Part shown: piece after piece, positions 18,814-29,204 of the stretch
How the letters are laid out: every line of letters starts with the position of its first letter
How positions within the stretch are numbered: the stretch's first letter is position 1
From: Henningerozyma blattae CBS 6284
Lineage: Eukaryota; Ascomycota; Saccharomycetes; Saccharomycetales; Saccharomycetaceae
DNA: 64,000 nt
Assembly (NCBI RefSeq): GCF_000315915.1
Contig: NC_020186.1
Coordinates: 434,001 to 498,000, forward strand
Direction of reading: 5' to 3'
The notes under the pieces: generated by a model
Told to the model about the DNA's origin: nothing
The model's input: only the letters and a program-made list of their open reading frames with translations
Database searches by the model: none
Program-made: the position numbers and the translations under genes

Positions 18814-21800
18814 TCACCATCTAGTCTCCTTATTCCATTCTTCTTTATCTAAATCATACAATTCAACAAATGGTTGCCTATTCAACCCCATATTCTTAAC
18901 ATCAGAGTTATTGAACAAATTAATACCAAAGTTATTAAAATCATTATATTTACCGTTATCATCAATTCCATTAAATGGATCATCATAACCATTATATTTA
19001 GAAAATAAGGAATTATTCCTATTATAAAGATCGTTTGTAAAACTCCATAATTGATCTGCTACCTTTTGTTTTTCGACTTCAATAACTCTTTGAATTCTAT
19101 TTAATTCAAGTTCATTATTAAACCCTCCTGTTATTCCTTTAACAATTTCTTCCCATCTTTCCTTATCTTCTTTATAAAATAAGGGGTCATTAGCTGGATT
19201 CTTCACTGTTGGTAAAACTTTCAATCTTAAATCATTTAATAACTTTAATTGCTCACCTTTTGTTAATGATTTGTCATGCTGAATTGCTATCTCCTTTGTC
19301 CTATATGCAGTCATTTCCATAGTTCTGAAAAAATTCGACAATAACTCAACATCGTTATATTCTTTAACATTGTCAACCAAAATTTTTAAATCTTCAATGT
19401 CTAAATCGTTTAACCCATGCTTTATTCCATCTTTAAAAATAGGATACCAATTTCTACCATTACTACATTTGGTAATTAATCTTGAATCAACCCAATTTCT
19501 AAATTCTGGTAAATATGTGAATCCTTCAAATGAATCATACTTGTACTCAAAAGTACTTCTATATTCTCTGTTAATTAATCTGATGACGTCATGAGGAATC
19601 AAAGCTTCAACGCCATGATAGCCAGTTTTAATCAAAGGTGACAACTCATTAAACTCATAGAAATGTTCATCACGACAATTATATAAACCTAGTTCCCTGT
19701 GAATAATATATCTTTCGTGGTCATCAAATTGCTTTTCATAATTATCACTTTTCAATAAGTCTTTGTACGGGTTAATACTTTCTTTTAACGAATGATAGGC
19801 AAATTCATCCTTTAATGCATCGACAATTTTTCTATCAATTGTACTATTATTTTCAAAGCCATTTTCAATCAATTCTGTGATTTCTTTCATCGTTAAAGAA
19901 GCCAATAATTCACCAGAACCTTTCATCTTACGATCAATTTTGTTCCAATCCCAATCTGAATTTTCTAGTCTATCTTTCACGTAAAATTCAAAATTTCTTG
20001 AAACTTTATTACTTGACACAGCTAAACCAGTAATGTCAATATAACTTCCAGATTCAATATCAATAAATCTAGCATCAATTTTTGTTCTTCCATTACCCCT
20101 ATCTCTTGACAAAATATTATGAGATATATCAATCAAATATTTACCATTCCCTTCAAGCGGATCCTCCATGACAATTGTTTGATTGAAATACTGAGCTAAT
20201 AAATGCAAATATCTGATAGGCATTTGAACATCAAAATCAGCATCCCACGGTAATGTGACACCACTATATTGATAGCCAATTAAAGTACCATGGGCTAGCC
20301 AAGTAACTAATCCATTATTTTTAGTAAATTTCAGCCAAGTACGTATCATTGAATTTAATCTCTGATCTCTTTCTGCTTGATTTAATACCGCCAAATTTTT
20401 GAAAAATCTTCTATCATGATGGGCACCTTTTTTACCATAATTATAAATCTCCTCAGGTTCTTCGAAATATTTCCCTAGCATAAAGCCTGGTTCAGCAATT
20501 GTATCCTTTAAAGAATTTAAATAATTAAGCTCATGTTGATTTAAATCATCTCCTATTGACTCTAATTCTTTGATTTTTTCTCTTGCATCAAATTCAAAAT
20601 CACTTTTTTTCAAATGAACAAACATTTCTTCATCTGTTGGAGTTTCAGATTCTTTTATTGAAACTTTACTTTTAATAAATATTTTTGAATTTTTGAATTT
20701 CTCCCATTTCTCAAGATGATCAAATTCTAAATCAATCTTTTCGTTCTCTTCAGTATTACTATACGATTCTGTTTCAATATTTTTTTTATTCTTCAAGATA
20801 TAGTTTTGTAGAAGACCAGATTCAACAATGTTTTTCTTTGTATCAGGATTAATAAAGAATCTATGGACTTGATCATATTTATTTTCAATAATTGATATTG
20901 AAATTGGCGGCGACACTTCATTTAACAGAAAACTTTTTGCTTGCAATTGGTAAACTTCCACTCTAACTTGATGTAAACAACTTTTGACATGGAAAGGTAG
21001 ATCGAATCGAACCTCTTTTGAATCAAAATCTATAGTTTCTGGTTTCTGATTTTTACAAAACCTATCTATATGATATCTATTAATACTGGTCCATTGACTT
21101 CTGGCAATATCATACCAATGTGGTTGATTGTAATGTTCACGATTGTATGTAAATAAAGGTTCTCTAATTTCTTTTTCAATATTAGTTAACGTCTCATTTT
21201 CAAAAGCTGCTTCATAGAAAAAGGGGCATGATAGTTGAGTCTTTTCTAAAGATATTAATTTATTGAAATCATGGAAATCTACCCAATCATACCAGGAGAA
21301 AGGTATTAGTGGATCTTTAAAAAGATTAGTATTTTCATTATTATTTTCATTATTAACTTTTTCAAATTTATCAGATAATGCAGTATAATAATCGAAATAA
21401 ACTGACAAAGTTAATCTTGGATCACTATCATAAAATTTCAAATCATCGATAGTATTAAGTTTTTCACCTTTATGTGGACCCACACAAACGGTTAATAAAT
21501 CATCTAAAGTATATTTATCTTTCCAATAACCAGAAGTAGAAAAGGTTAAATCTGAATATAGGTCAGATAGCTTCTTCGTTTTTTCTATAGATTCTTCAGA
21601 TTCTGTTGAATCAGATGCTCTCCAAAGTGGACTTACATTATCCAAAAAATTCGAGGCAATATTTTGGAAAACTGAATTAGCTTCTTCGCTATTTTCTATG
21701 GATAACGGTAAATATTTATCAAAATTGGGTTCATTATCTATTAAATAATGGCTATTTGAATTTGAAGTTGGTAAGAAGATAAATATTAAAAATATCCAAA

Positions 21801-21924
21801 ATATAGCAATAAATATACGAAGACATACAGGATATTTTTTCGCTATTGAATAAAATGGAATATATAATTGTTTATTCTTTTGCTTTCGTAATTCTTTATC
21901 ATATGGATGTGGAGAAGAAACCAT
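18814..21924 (-). CDS. MNN14: MNN4/MNN14-family regulator of mannosylphosphate transfer
   Basis: A 1,036-residue predicted type II Golgi membrane protein: a short basic cytosolic tail, one transmembrane helix at about residues 31-52, and a long luminal part. A LicD-type domain lies at roughly 540-650 (WLAHGTLIGYQYSGVTLPW followed by DADFDVQM). Mnn4 and Mnn14 are needed for mannosylphosphorylation of N-glycans, with Mnn6. S. cerevisiae Mnn4 (1,178 residues) carries a long Lys/Glu repeat at its C-terminus; this protein lacks it and ends in ordinary sequence, so it resembles Mnn14 (935 residues). The neighbours NTA1 and PTK2 match the YJR059-062 block, while MNN4 is in the sister YKL block. The gene descends from the shared ancestor; MNN14 is the closer label. 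Confidence 0.85.
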   Translation of the reverse strand: MVSSPHPYDKELRKQKNKQLYIPFYSIAKKYPVCLRIFIAIFWIFLIFIFLPTSNSNSHYLIDNEPNFDKYLPLSIENSEEANSVFQNIASNFLDNVSPLWRASDSTESEESIEKTKKLSDLYSDLTFSTSGYWKDKYTLDDLLTVCVGPHKGEKLNTIDDLKFYDSDPRLTLSVYFDYYTALSDKFEKVNNENNNENTNLFKDPLIPFSWYDWVDFHDFNKLISLEKTQLSCPFFYEAAFENETLTNIEKEIREPLFTYNREHYNQPHWYDIARSQWTSINRYHIDRFCKNQKPETIDFDSKEVRFDLPFHVKSCLHQVRVEVYQLQAKSFLLNEVSPPISISIIENKYDQVHRFFINPDTKKNIVESGLLQNYILKNKKNIETESYSNTEENEKIDLEFDHLEKWEKFKNSKIFIKSKVSIKESETPTDEEMFVHLKKSDFEFDAREKIKELESIGDDLNQHELNYLNSLKDTIAEPGFMLGKYFEEPEEIYNYGKKGAHHDRRFFKNLAVLNQAERDQRLNSMIRTWLKFTKNNGLVTWLAHGTLIGYQYSGVTLPWDADFDVQMPIRYLHLLAQYFNQTIVMEDPLEGNGKYLIDISHNILSRDRGNGRTKIDARFIDIESGSYIDITGLAVSSNKVSRNFEFYVKDRLENSDWDWNKIDRKMKGSGELLASLTMKEITELIENGFENNSTIDRKIVDALKDEFAYHSLKESINPYKDLLKSDNYEKQFDDHERYIIHRELGLYNCRDEHFYEFNELSPLIKTGYHGVEALIPHDVIRLINREYRSTFEYKYDSFEGFTYLPEFRNWVDSRLITKCSNGRNWYPIFKDGIKHGLNDLDIEDLKILVDNVKEYNDVELLSNFFRTMEMTAYRTKEIAIQHDKSLTKGEQLKLLNDLRLKVLPTVKNPANDPLFYKEDKERWEEIVKGITGGFNNELELNRIQRVIEVEKQKVADQLWSFTNDLYNRNNSLFSKYNGYDDPFNGIDDNGKYNDFNNFGINLFNNSDVKNMGLNRQPFVELYDLDKEEWNKETRW

Positions 21925-24263
21925 TGTTTTATTGTATCAAAATGCTGTAGTAAAAGTTTAGTCAGGTTTATTATTTTAGTATTTATTTATTTTTTTTCTT
22001 TTCTTTATATTTAAAGGAAAATGAATAATCAAAAGAGAGATTAAATGAAATATGCTAAGGTAGAATATGAAATATTAAAATCAACAGCTTAATATGTTGG
22101 ATTGATATTGAATAATAATGTATATAAAATCAGAATGAAAGCAAAAAAAAAATAAAAAGAGATTAATATGCAAAAATGAGCAGAATGTTTAATATTTTAT
22201 TATAAAATAGAAAAAAACGGTTGAATGGTGTAGTCTATGTGACAAACTGAAAGATCGAATTAAAATATAATGTAAGAGAATGATCTAATAATAGCGTAGG
22301 TAGCAAACTAAATTAAGATATGATAAAGTGTAGATCTAGGAGGATCGACTTGAATCATAAAGAGAATGTGAAACGAAAAGTAATAAAATCAGTAATAAGC
22401 AAGCTTTATATTTCAGACAAATGATAAAAATTTAGATAAGAACAAATATTGTTTTATATTAGGAATCAAAATTGTCTTGATAGAAGTCACCTAACTGCCA
22501 GAAAAAAGTAGAAGAAAAACCATTAGAATTAGTTTAGGAAGCATAAGAGGCCCTATTACAAAATAATTTGTTAACAAAAACAATCGGGAAAAAAAGGCAT
22601 AGCCAAATTGTAGTATTATTGATCAGATCAGATATTCGGTAGTAAATCTATTCAGTAAAACAATAGAGAAATAGGTAAGACAATGAAGGATACCCTGTTC
22701 TTTTTGTTGTCCATATTTCTCAAAACAAAAGTAGGAACTGAGCTTAAAAGCACTTTGACATGAAATCAAACAGATTAAACATTTACCAAATACCAATCTT
22801 GGTTAGAAAACAGAAAAATGATGGATGTTATGCTAATGATGACGAAAAGTTGTTACCTCAATTTCGAACTTTTTACTAGCCCGATTGATAAATGACAGGT
22901 TATTTACATGTAATAAAAAGGAAGCTCAATGTAATTTACAACTGTTCCTACACGAAAATCAAAAGGATTACTGAAGGCCATATTACACATCACCACAGTC
23001 ATTGCCCCATTGCACAGATAGTACTGTATTGCTGGTATCCCAAAAGAGTCCTTTTTTTAACGTTCTCCTGAACGAAAACATTAAATTTTCCTTCAAAAGT
23101 ATATTGTTCAGATATATCTGTGACAATATTTCATACGGAGACACGGGAGGTCTTGTTCTCCTAGTAGTCAAATCGTGGAAACATAACCCGACCAACTTAC
23201 TTAATTGGAGTAAACACACGGCAATGATCTAGAGGGCCTAACGGTGATTTAAAACCGTTGAGGCACCTCTTTTGAAGACCTTAAACTTTCAAAATTTCGT
23301 AAATGGCATCTGTAAATTAACGACGTCCTTGACCGGCAATCTGTTTTTGGAAGTTCAGGTAATAGTTGAACACTAGATATCGGAAAACCCTCGGAAATGG
23401 AAGACCTCGAGATTTTTAAATAACACGTCATCCATTTTACTGGATATAGTTTTTGATATCTTCTGCAAAGGAGTTTTGCTGAACTAATAAGACTGTTAAA
23501 ATAGAGGATACTTTAATGACAAAGTAAGCCAGTGGCTGAATATATTCCATTTGGTTCAGCCAGTAGTTCCTCCAGACAAGGGATGCGTATGTAATATGAG
23601 CGGCTCTGTAATTATACCGCATAGCTGTCACAAGAATGTCTAGCCAAACTTGTTAATTGTGATATAATTGTCCCTGTGCCATATGCATGCTAGAAATTCT
23701 CATTCTGATATAACCTTGTTTTGACTTCTATTCTTTAGTGTTTGAACGATTTTCATTATAGAAAAACCTCGTGAATCAATGTGCTCAGAACTGAGGTAAT
23801 ATTCGTTATACAATTATAAAGAAAATCACATGGAACTAATCAAATGGAAATTATTTTTGACTTTACAATTAGTAACCTTGTAGATCGGTATACTTTTATA
23901 TTATTTTATACCGGTCATTACTTCTCTAATTTTAGTAGTATATTTCATGACGAAAGATGTTCAGTCGGACTGATGTGTTCCTTTAACGGAGGACAGAAAA
24001 TATCTAAGAAATACATATAAAAAAAAAGAGCATCAATTAAGTATGTAGCTAAAAATAAATAATATATTTGCAAATAATTAAGAAAAATCTTTGAAGAATA
24101 TCATATGACGACAAATCAAAATGAGGAGAAATTAAAAAAATTCATCAATAATAATAAGGAAAAATATGAAAATATGCCGAATTAATGTCAGTATATTTTA
24201 AGTCTCCAAAGACTGTTCTTTAGAGCATCAACATTTATATCTACATTTTCAAATAAACCTAAA
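21925..24263. other. 2.3-kb gene-poor interval between MNN14 and PTK2
   Basis: In S. cerevisiae CBF1 lies between MNN14 and PTK2, but no bHLH signature is seen here. The part at about 22,980-23,640 has a higher GC content and several short minus-strand frames (22983-23219, 23249-23431, 23437-23631), none of which I recognise. The rest is AT-rich with poly-A runs and should include the MNN14 promoter and the PTK2 3' end. The higher-GC block could be decayed coding or mobile DNA. Confidence 0.4.
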
Positions 24264-27200
24264 TCACCTATCCGTGTAAGACCTTGAGCCGCCTGAAGCA
24301 GTAATACTATTTGTGACATCCAAGTGGTGATGAACGGCCAATTTTTTCTTTCTTTGAGAATTGCTTCTCATTGTTGAAACTTGAGATGATACAGTAGTAG
24401 ATCTTGGGGTAGAAGACTTGGCTCTTGCATATTCAGAGCCAAAATTAGATCCACCATAATCTTTAATTGGAGCAGGTGCATGGATTGGGGAACTTGGACT
24501 TGATGACTTAAAACTTGGTGAAGATATACCAATCCCATTGTGAGTTAGTGCTTGAGATGTATGTACAGAGATTGGTTGAGCTGAAGATGTAGTAGTGGTT
24601 TCAACACTAAAGTGTTTGTTTGGAGAGTTTAAAGTATCTAGTGGAGAAGAAAGTAATGAATTACCGTGAGATTTGGGGGAGCTGCTGGCGCTTATTGGTT
24701 CTAGATGATCCAGAGCATTGGGAGTCAATGGAATTCCGATTGGATATTGTTGCATCACTTTTATTCCTTCCAAATAACTTAGTGTGTTGCATTCTTCCAT
24801 GATATCTGAAGCATCTACGAAGCAACCTTTCTCCTCGTCCCCTTCTTCATCATTGGTATCTGGTAGTTCAGCTACTTCTTCTAACTGATCATCCAACGTA
24901 TTTTTAGGATTTTCCTTAACGACATTAGTGAGAACAGTCTTCTTGTTAACTTGTGGTATCTGGTCATCCTTATCTACGACAATAGAATTTTCATCATTAT
25001 CATCAAATTCTGCGATACCGTTTTGTTGATCTTCATCAAGTGTAAATAACACTTCACCATGGCCAAATGGCCCACCTTTACCAGTAATTGTAGCATATGA
25101 ATTCTCTTTTGATTTTAATTCTGGAATTAAAACTACAGGTGCTTCATCTTGATCATTTAATGCACTCTTCGTAACCTCTAATGCCGGATGAGATGTTAAT
25201 GTGTTCGAAAGATCAGTATTTCCACTGCTGATAGTAGTATCAGTAGTTATTTTCGATATAGAAGTATTTGAGATTTTACCAGCTTCTTTATCTAATGCTA
25301 ATATCGAGTTTCTGATCTTAATTTGGGATGGAGTAGAATCGCTGATCTCCTGCTTTGCCGATTCAGTTGGATCATCATTATAGATAAAATTACCCTGTTG
25401 AGAGCTACATTTTTTCAATTCTGGAACCTTAAATCCTCTTGGCGGATCAGTTGGATCAATACAAAGTTCAATCTTTTGAAACCATGGATCATCAAATAGA
25501 TCATCAATTGTATAACGTGTATCAGCTTGAGGGTCTGCCAGTCTAAAGGCTACTCTTGAAGCATCTGTATCTATGAAATTTCTTGCCAACCTATATTCAG
25601 CACCTGGACCAGGTCTATAATGACCCTTTTCACGGAATTGTTTATTCATATGTCTAATATAGTTGTTATAAGAAGCTTCATAATCTCTAAATCTTGAATC
25701 ATTTTTACTTGATTCAAAAAACGGTATAGTATTATTAATCATTGCAATTAAAATAATACCCAATGCGTAACAATCCATTCTTAATGGGTAATATGGTTTT
25801 TGTACACTTTTTGGATAATTTTTAGTAGAGTCAAATACCATTACTTCAGGTGGACTATATGGAGTAGAACCAATTAAACCTTCGCAAGTCTTTTGCGGAC
25901 TACTGAAATCATCAGGATGTGTATGATACCAATCAGAAATACCAAAATCGATGATCTTACAAACACCATCTTTTGATAATAGAACATTTTCAGGCTTTAA
26001 ATCACGATGAACTATACCTTGAGAATGAATAAATTTAGTACCAAGGGCAATTTGTTTAAAGATACAATATTTTTCAGCCTGTGGCACAGCTTTCCAACCC
26101 GTTTTTTCCATCAATTGGAACAAGTCACCAACACACATTTCCATGACAAACCCCCAACCACGAGTAGTATATGTAGTCGTTGGAACTTTCATCAAATAAA
26201 AAGTACTTGCAATATTTAAGTTATGACTAACCGATTTGGCAATAATGAATTCTTTAGCGCATCTTCTATAAAATTTCTCAGGAGTTTCATGATAAATCAT
26301 ATTTAATTTTTTCAATGCAAAAGTATCTTTTGATTTATAAGCAGATTTAATCCTACGAACTTCACTTGAACCACCAGTACCCAATGTTTCATTGTTTGTA
26401 TCAAAGACAAAGTTATCACTTAAAGCAATACTAAATTGTTTTAAATTTTCAGGTAGAAAACTATTCGGATCTGCAATTGGCAAAGGTAATAGCTTGATAT
26501 CAGCATTACCGTCATGCATATAAAAAGATATATCTTTCTTTCCAGTATCAATAAAGGCGGTACCTGGTCTTGAGTTATTTAATCCGTATGGATTATAAAC
26601 CATAGGTTCATGTTTAGCAGGTGCAAAATGAGGTTTTGGCTTTGGAGAGTTTAAATGATGAGTGTGATGTTGTCTGTTACCTAATTGTCGAGAATTTCTT
26701 GGGCCTGAAATAGAAGTACCATAGCCTAACAATTCTGAGGGTTTACTATCTTTTGAAAAAGGGTTATGATTATGAGCCATTATATTGGATAAGGAGCTTG
26801 TTGGTTTAATCACTGTATTACTACTGTTGTTGTTACTGCCATTGTTACTATGAGAAGCAGTTGAGTTATTATTATTATTATTATTATCATTATTATTATT
26901 ATTATTATTATTATTGTTATTATTATTGTTATTATTATTGTTATTATGACTTTGAGATTCTTTTGAAGAACCACCACCTATTAGATTTGAAATTGTGGCG
27001 TGTTTAACTAAATTTTTGGCTGATGATAACGAAGTGGAACCAAGGTTTGGCTCAGTTTGTCTTTTACTTAATGAGCTTGTAGCAGTCATGTGTGAACTAA
27101 CCGATTGTGAAGAAGGTGATTTACTCATGTGAGGTTGCGATGATTTTGATGCAGTGGTGTTTTTTATGTTACCATGAGATGGAGGTCTATGTAATATCGA

Positions 27201-27623
27201 TGATTTATTTCGTTGTGGTGATCTACTAGTACTCTTGGTGCTATTACCTGTAGAATGTAATGGTGAAGTGGTTGGTGGTATGGCTGAGTGTTTAGACGTA
27301 TGGATCTCATCAGCACCGTTCTCATTATGACTATGAAGGTGGTGACTATGGAAAAGATCATGATGGTCTGTTGATTGGGATCGTGATTGAGATCGCGATT
27401 TAGTTGCCGTATAAGTTGACTGAGACTGAGATCTTGATTTTGTAGTTGGGTGCAGTTGAGATGGATCTGAAGACTGGGCTTGAGAATGTACTACCGCGGG
27501 GGTTGATTTAGATACGTCGATATTATCCAAATTAGCATGGCTTCTTGAGCTCATTAGTTTCCTACCTAGCATCTTCAAAGGACGTACCGAATGATGGGAA
27601 CTTTCTGTATTTGAAGATGGCAT
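24264..27623 (-). CDS. PTK2: PTK2, Ser/Thr kinase of the Hal5/Npr1 subfamily
   Basis: 1,119 residues from the ATG at 27623; the 17 open codons upstream have no ATG. Order: a Ser/His-rich disordered N-terminus, a poly-Asn tract (residues 227-256), a kinase domain (about 410-745) and a long disordered C-terminus. Kinase motifs are the glycine loop LGTGGSSEV (417-425), VAIK-type Lys441, HRD 542-544 and DFG 562-564. The end contains RKKKLAVHHHLDVTNS, which I recall as a conserved Ptk1/Ptk2 C-terminal feature. Ptk2 activates the plasma-membrane H+-ATPase Pma1 and affects polyamine and ion uptake. Synteny with MNN14 and APS2 supports PTK2 (YJR059W) over HAL5; PTK1 (YKL198C), the duplicate in the sister block, is the alternative name. 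Confidence 0.88.
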   Translation of the reverse strand: MPSSNTESSHHSVRPLKMLGRKLMSSRSHANLDNIDVSKSTPAVVHSQAQSSDPSQLHPTTKSRSQSQSTYTATKSRSQSRSQSTDHHDLFHSHHLHSHNENGADEIHTSKHSAIPPTTSPLHSTGNSTKSTSRSPQRNKSSILHRPPSHGNIKNTTASKSSQPHMSKSPSSQSVSSHMTATSSLSKRQTEPNLGSTSLSSAKNLVKHATISNLIGGGSSKESQSHNNNNNNNNNNNNNNNNNNNDNNNNNNNSTASHSNNGSNNNSSNTVIKPTSSLSNIMAHNHNPFSKDSKPSELLGYGTSISGPRNSRQLGNRQHHTHHLNSPKPKPHFAPAKHEPMVYNPYGLNNSRPGTAFIDTGKKDISFYMHDGNADIKLLPLPIADPNSFLPENLKQFSIALSDNFVFDTNNETLGTGGSSEVRRIKSAYKSKDTFALKKLNMIYHETPEKFYRRCAKEFIIAKSVSHNLNIASTFYLMKVPTTTYTTRGWGFVMEMCVGDLFQLMEKTGWKAVPQAEKYCIFKQIALGTKFIHSQGIVHRDLKPENVLLSKDGVCKIIDFGISDWYHTHPDDFSSPQKTCEGLIGSTPYSPPEVMVFDSTKNYPKSVQKPYYPLRMDCYALGIILIAMINNTIPFFESSKNDSRFRDYEASYNNYIRHMNKQFREKGHYRPGPGAEYRLARNFIDTDASRVAFRLADPQADTRYTIDDLFDDPWFQKIELCIDPTDPPRGFKVPELKKCSSQQGNFIYNDDPTESAKQEISDSTPSQIKIRNSILALDKEAGKISNTSISKITTDTTISSGNTDLSNTLTSHPALEVTKSALNDQDEAPVVLIPELKSKENSYATITGKGGPFGHGEVLFTLDEDQQNGIAEFDDNDENSIVVDKDDQIPQVNKKTVLTNVVKENPKNTLDDQLEEVAELPDTNDEEGDEEKGCFVDASDIMEECNTLSYLEGIKVMQQYPIGIPLTPNALDHLEPISASSSPKSHGNSLLSSPLDTLNSPNKHFSVETTTTSSAQPISVHTSQALTHNGIGISSPSFKSSSPSSPIHAPAPIKDYGGSNFGSEYARAKSSTPRSTTVSSQVSTMRSNSQRKKKLAVHHHLDVTNSITASGGSRSYTDR
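26862..26945 (-). repeat. AAT/AAC microsatellite encoding poly-Asn in PTK2
   Basis: Trinucleotide run (ATT/GTT on the plus strand) with a few single-base interruptions; it encodes about 30 Asn residues broken by one Asp. It stays in frame and lies outside the kinase domain. Such runs change length readily between strains. Confidence 0.9.
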
Positions 27624-29204
27624 TGTGAAAATAAAAATAAAAATAAAATAAGGAGTTATAACAGGAGGAGGCACTTAGATGAATGTTTACTATATTGAGA
27701 TTACCTTATTTGGTTCAAATGTAAGTTTATTATAATACAGATTAAAGAGATTAGAAAAGAAACTAAAACAATAGGAAAGAAAGATTAAAAGATAATGCAA
27801 AATGAAATAGCTAATAAAAAAAAGGTAGAAGAAGTTATTCGAGTAAACAAAATGAAATGAAATAAAGTGTAAATAAAAACAATAACAAAAAACTACAACA
27901 ATAAGAGATTGTGTATATTTGTTGATATATTCTATTAGGTTAAAAAATGTACGCCTTTTTAAAGTGAGAAATTAATCGTCAATACAATATTGTAAAAAAA
28001 AGAGAAACAAAAACAAAAACATTCAATGCTGTACAGGATTTTTGAATATAAAAACAACTAATAATAGTTTGTAATCTATAATCTTAGTAGGCTTCTTCTA
28101 TAAGTGAAATGAAAAAAAAAAAAAAATTCCCTCGTATAAAATTTTTTTTTATTTTGTTTTCTATTCAAAATAAAGGGATATATAATTGAAATCCTTCAAA
28201 ATCAAGCAACTCAAGTCAATCAGTTAGAAGCAAAGAACTTTTCAAAGCAAAATACGATAAAACAAAAATAAATAAAACAAATTAAAATATATTAAACCAA
28301 TGAGAAAAAAATAAAAATAAAAACTTAAATGAATTGGTGCCTTGCAGTGCTTAATACTTACCCAATTTGATTGTAAGCTTCTCTATTACTTGTAGTATCA
28401 GATAAGTATCTAAAACGTAATAATGGGATTCTGGGAAATTCTGAAGACGTAATTCAAGTACTTATAGTTTCCTTTAGTGCACGGAGCCTGGATAACTTTA
28501 TTCATCCAATATCCGAGTAATGGATAGGCCCTCTAAACACAACACTGAACAGCCTGATAGAGAGTGCAATAATAATAGTAGCAAATTAGTCCATTAGTCA
28601 GAATACATTGTTCCTATTATTAGACTGATATTGCTCAGACAGTTTTTGCGACAGTCCTTGGTACAAAAGATATCATGCTCCAGAGTGATTGTTGCTAATA
28701 CTCCTTAGAGTAGAGACAATTTTTTTCCCATTGCCAATTTGCCAATCATCGATTACCTATTATCAATTTCCCATTACCATTAAAGCTGGTGACACTCAAT
28801 ATTTCACACTCTGTGGTAATATTTACTAGTATTGGCTTTTCCAGTCATTGTGGAATGCTCTCCCACAAAGCATTATCCCCCGAGTGCCCCAGAAACGTCT
28901 GCAGAAACATCCGTAGAAACGCCTGCGGTAAACTTTTTTCCCTTGTTTTCCAAGACAGTGGGTGTCTTGCCTGCCTTTTTTTTTAGCTCGGCTGGTTGCC
29001 CTTATCCGAGACCTTTCCTGGAGGTCGTGCACGTGACAGATGACAGGTATCAGGTTAGACATGTTGGGTAAAAATGGGTAAAAATGATGTTGTGTGACAC
29101 TGGTTGACCCAATAGGGAGGACAGGTTTCTGCAAAGGATAATAAAGCCAGACAATAATTGCAAATAAAAAAAGTATACTTCGTTTTGTTTTTTTGCTTTG
29201 TTTT
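27624..29204. other. PTK2 upstream region and PEX1 3' flank
   Basis: 1.58 kb. The half near PTK2 is very A-rich. The part at about 28,800-29,130 is much richer in GC and gives overlapping short frames on both strands, none recognisable. It includes GCACGTGAC near 29,028, an E-box of the Cbf1/Pho4 type. A regulatory role for PTK2 or a remnant of a lost gene are both possible. Confidence 0.35.

Noticed and set aside
24264..27674. Longer PTK2 start at a GTG codon (27674) and assignment to HAL5
   Set aside because: Yeast nuclear genes start at ATG, here 27623. The C-terminal HHHLD block and the MNN14-APS2 context point to PTK2.
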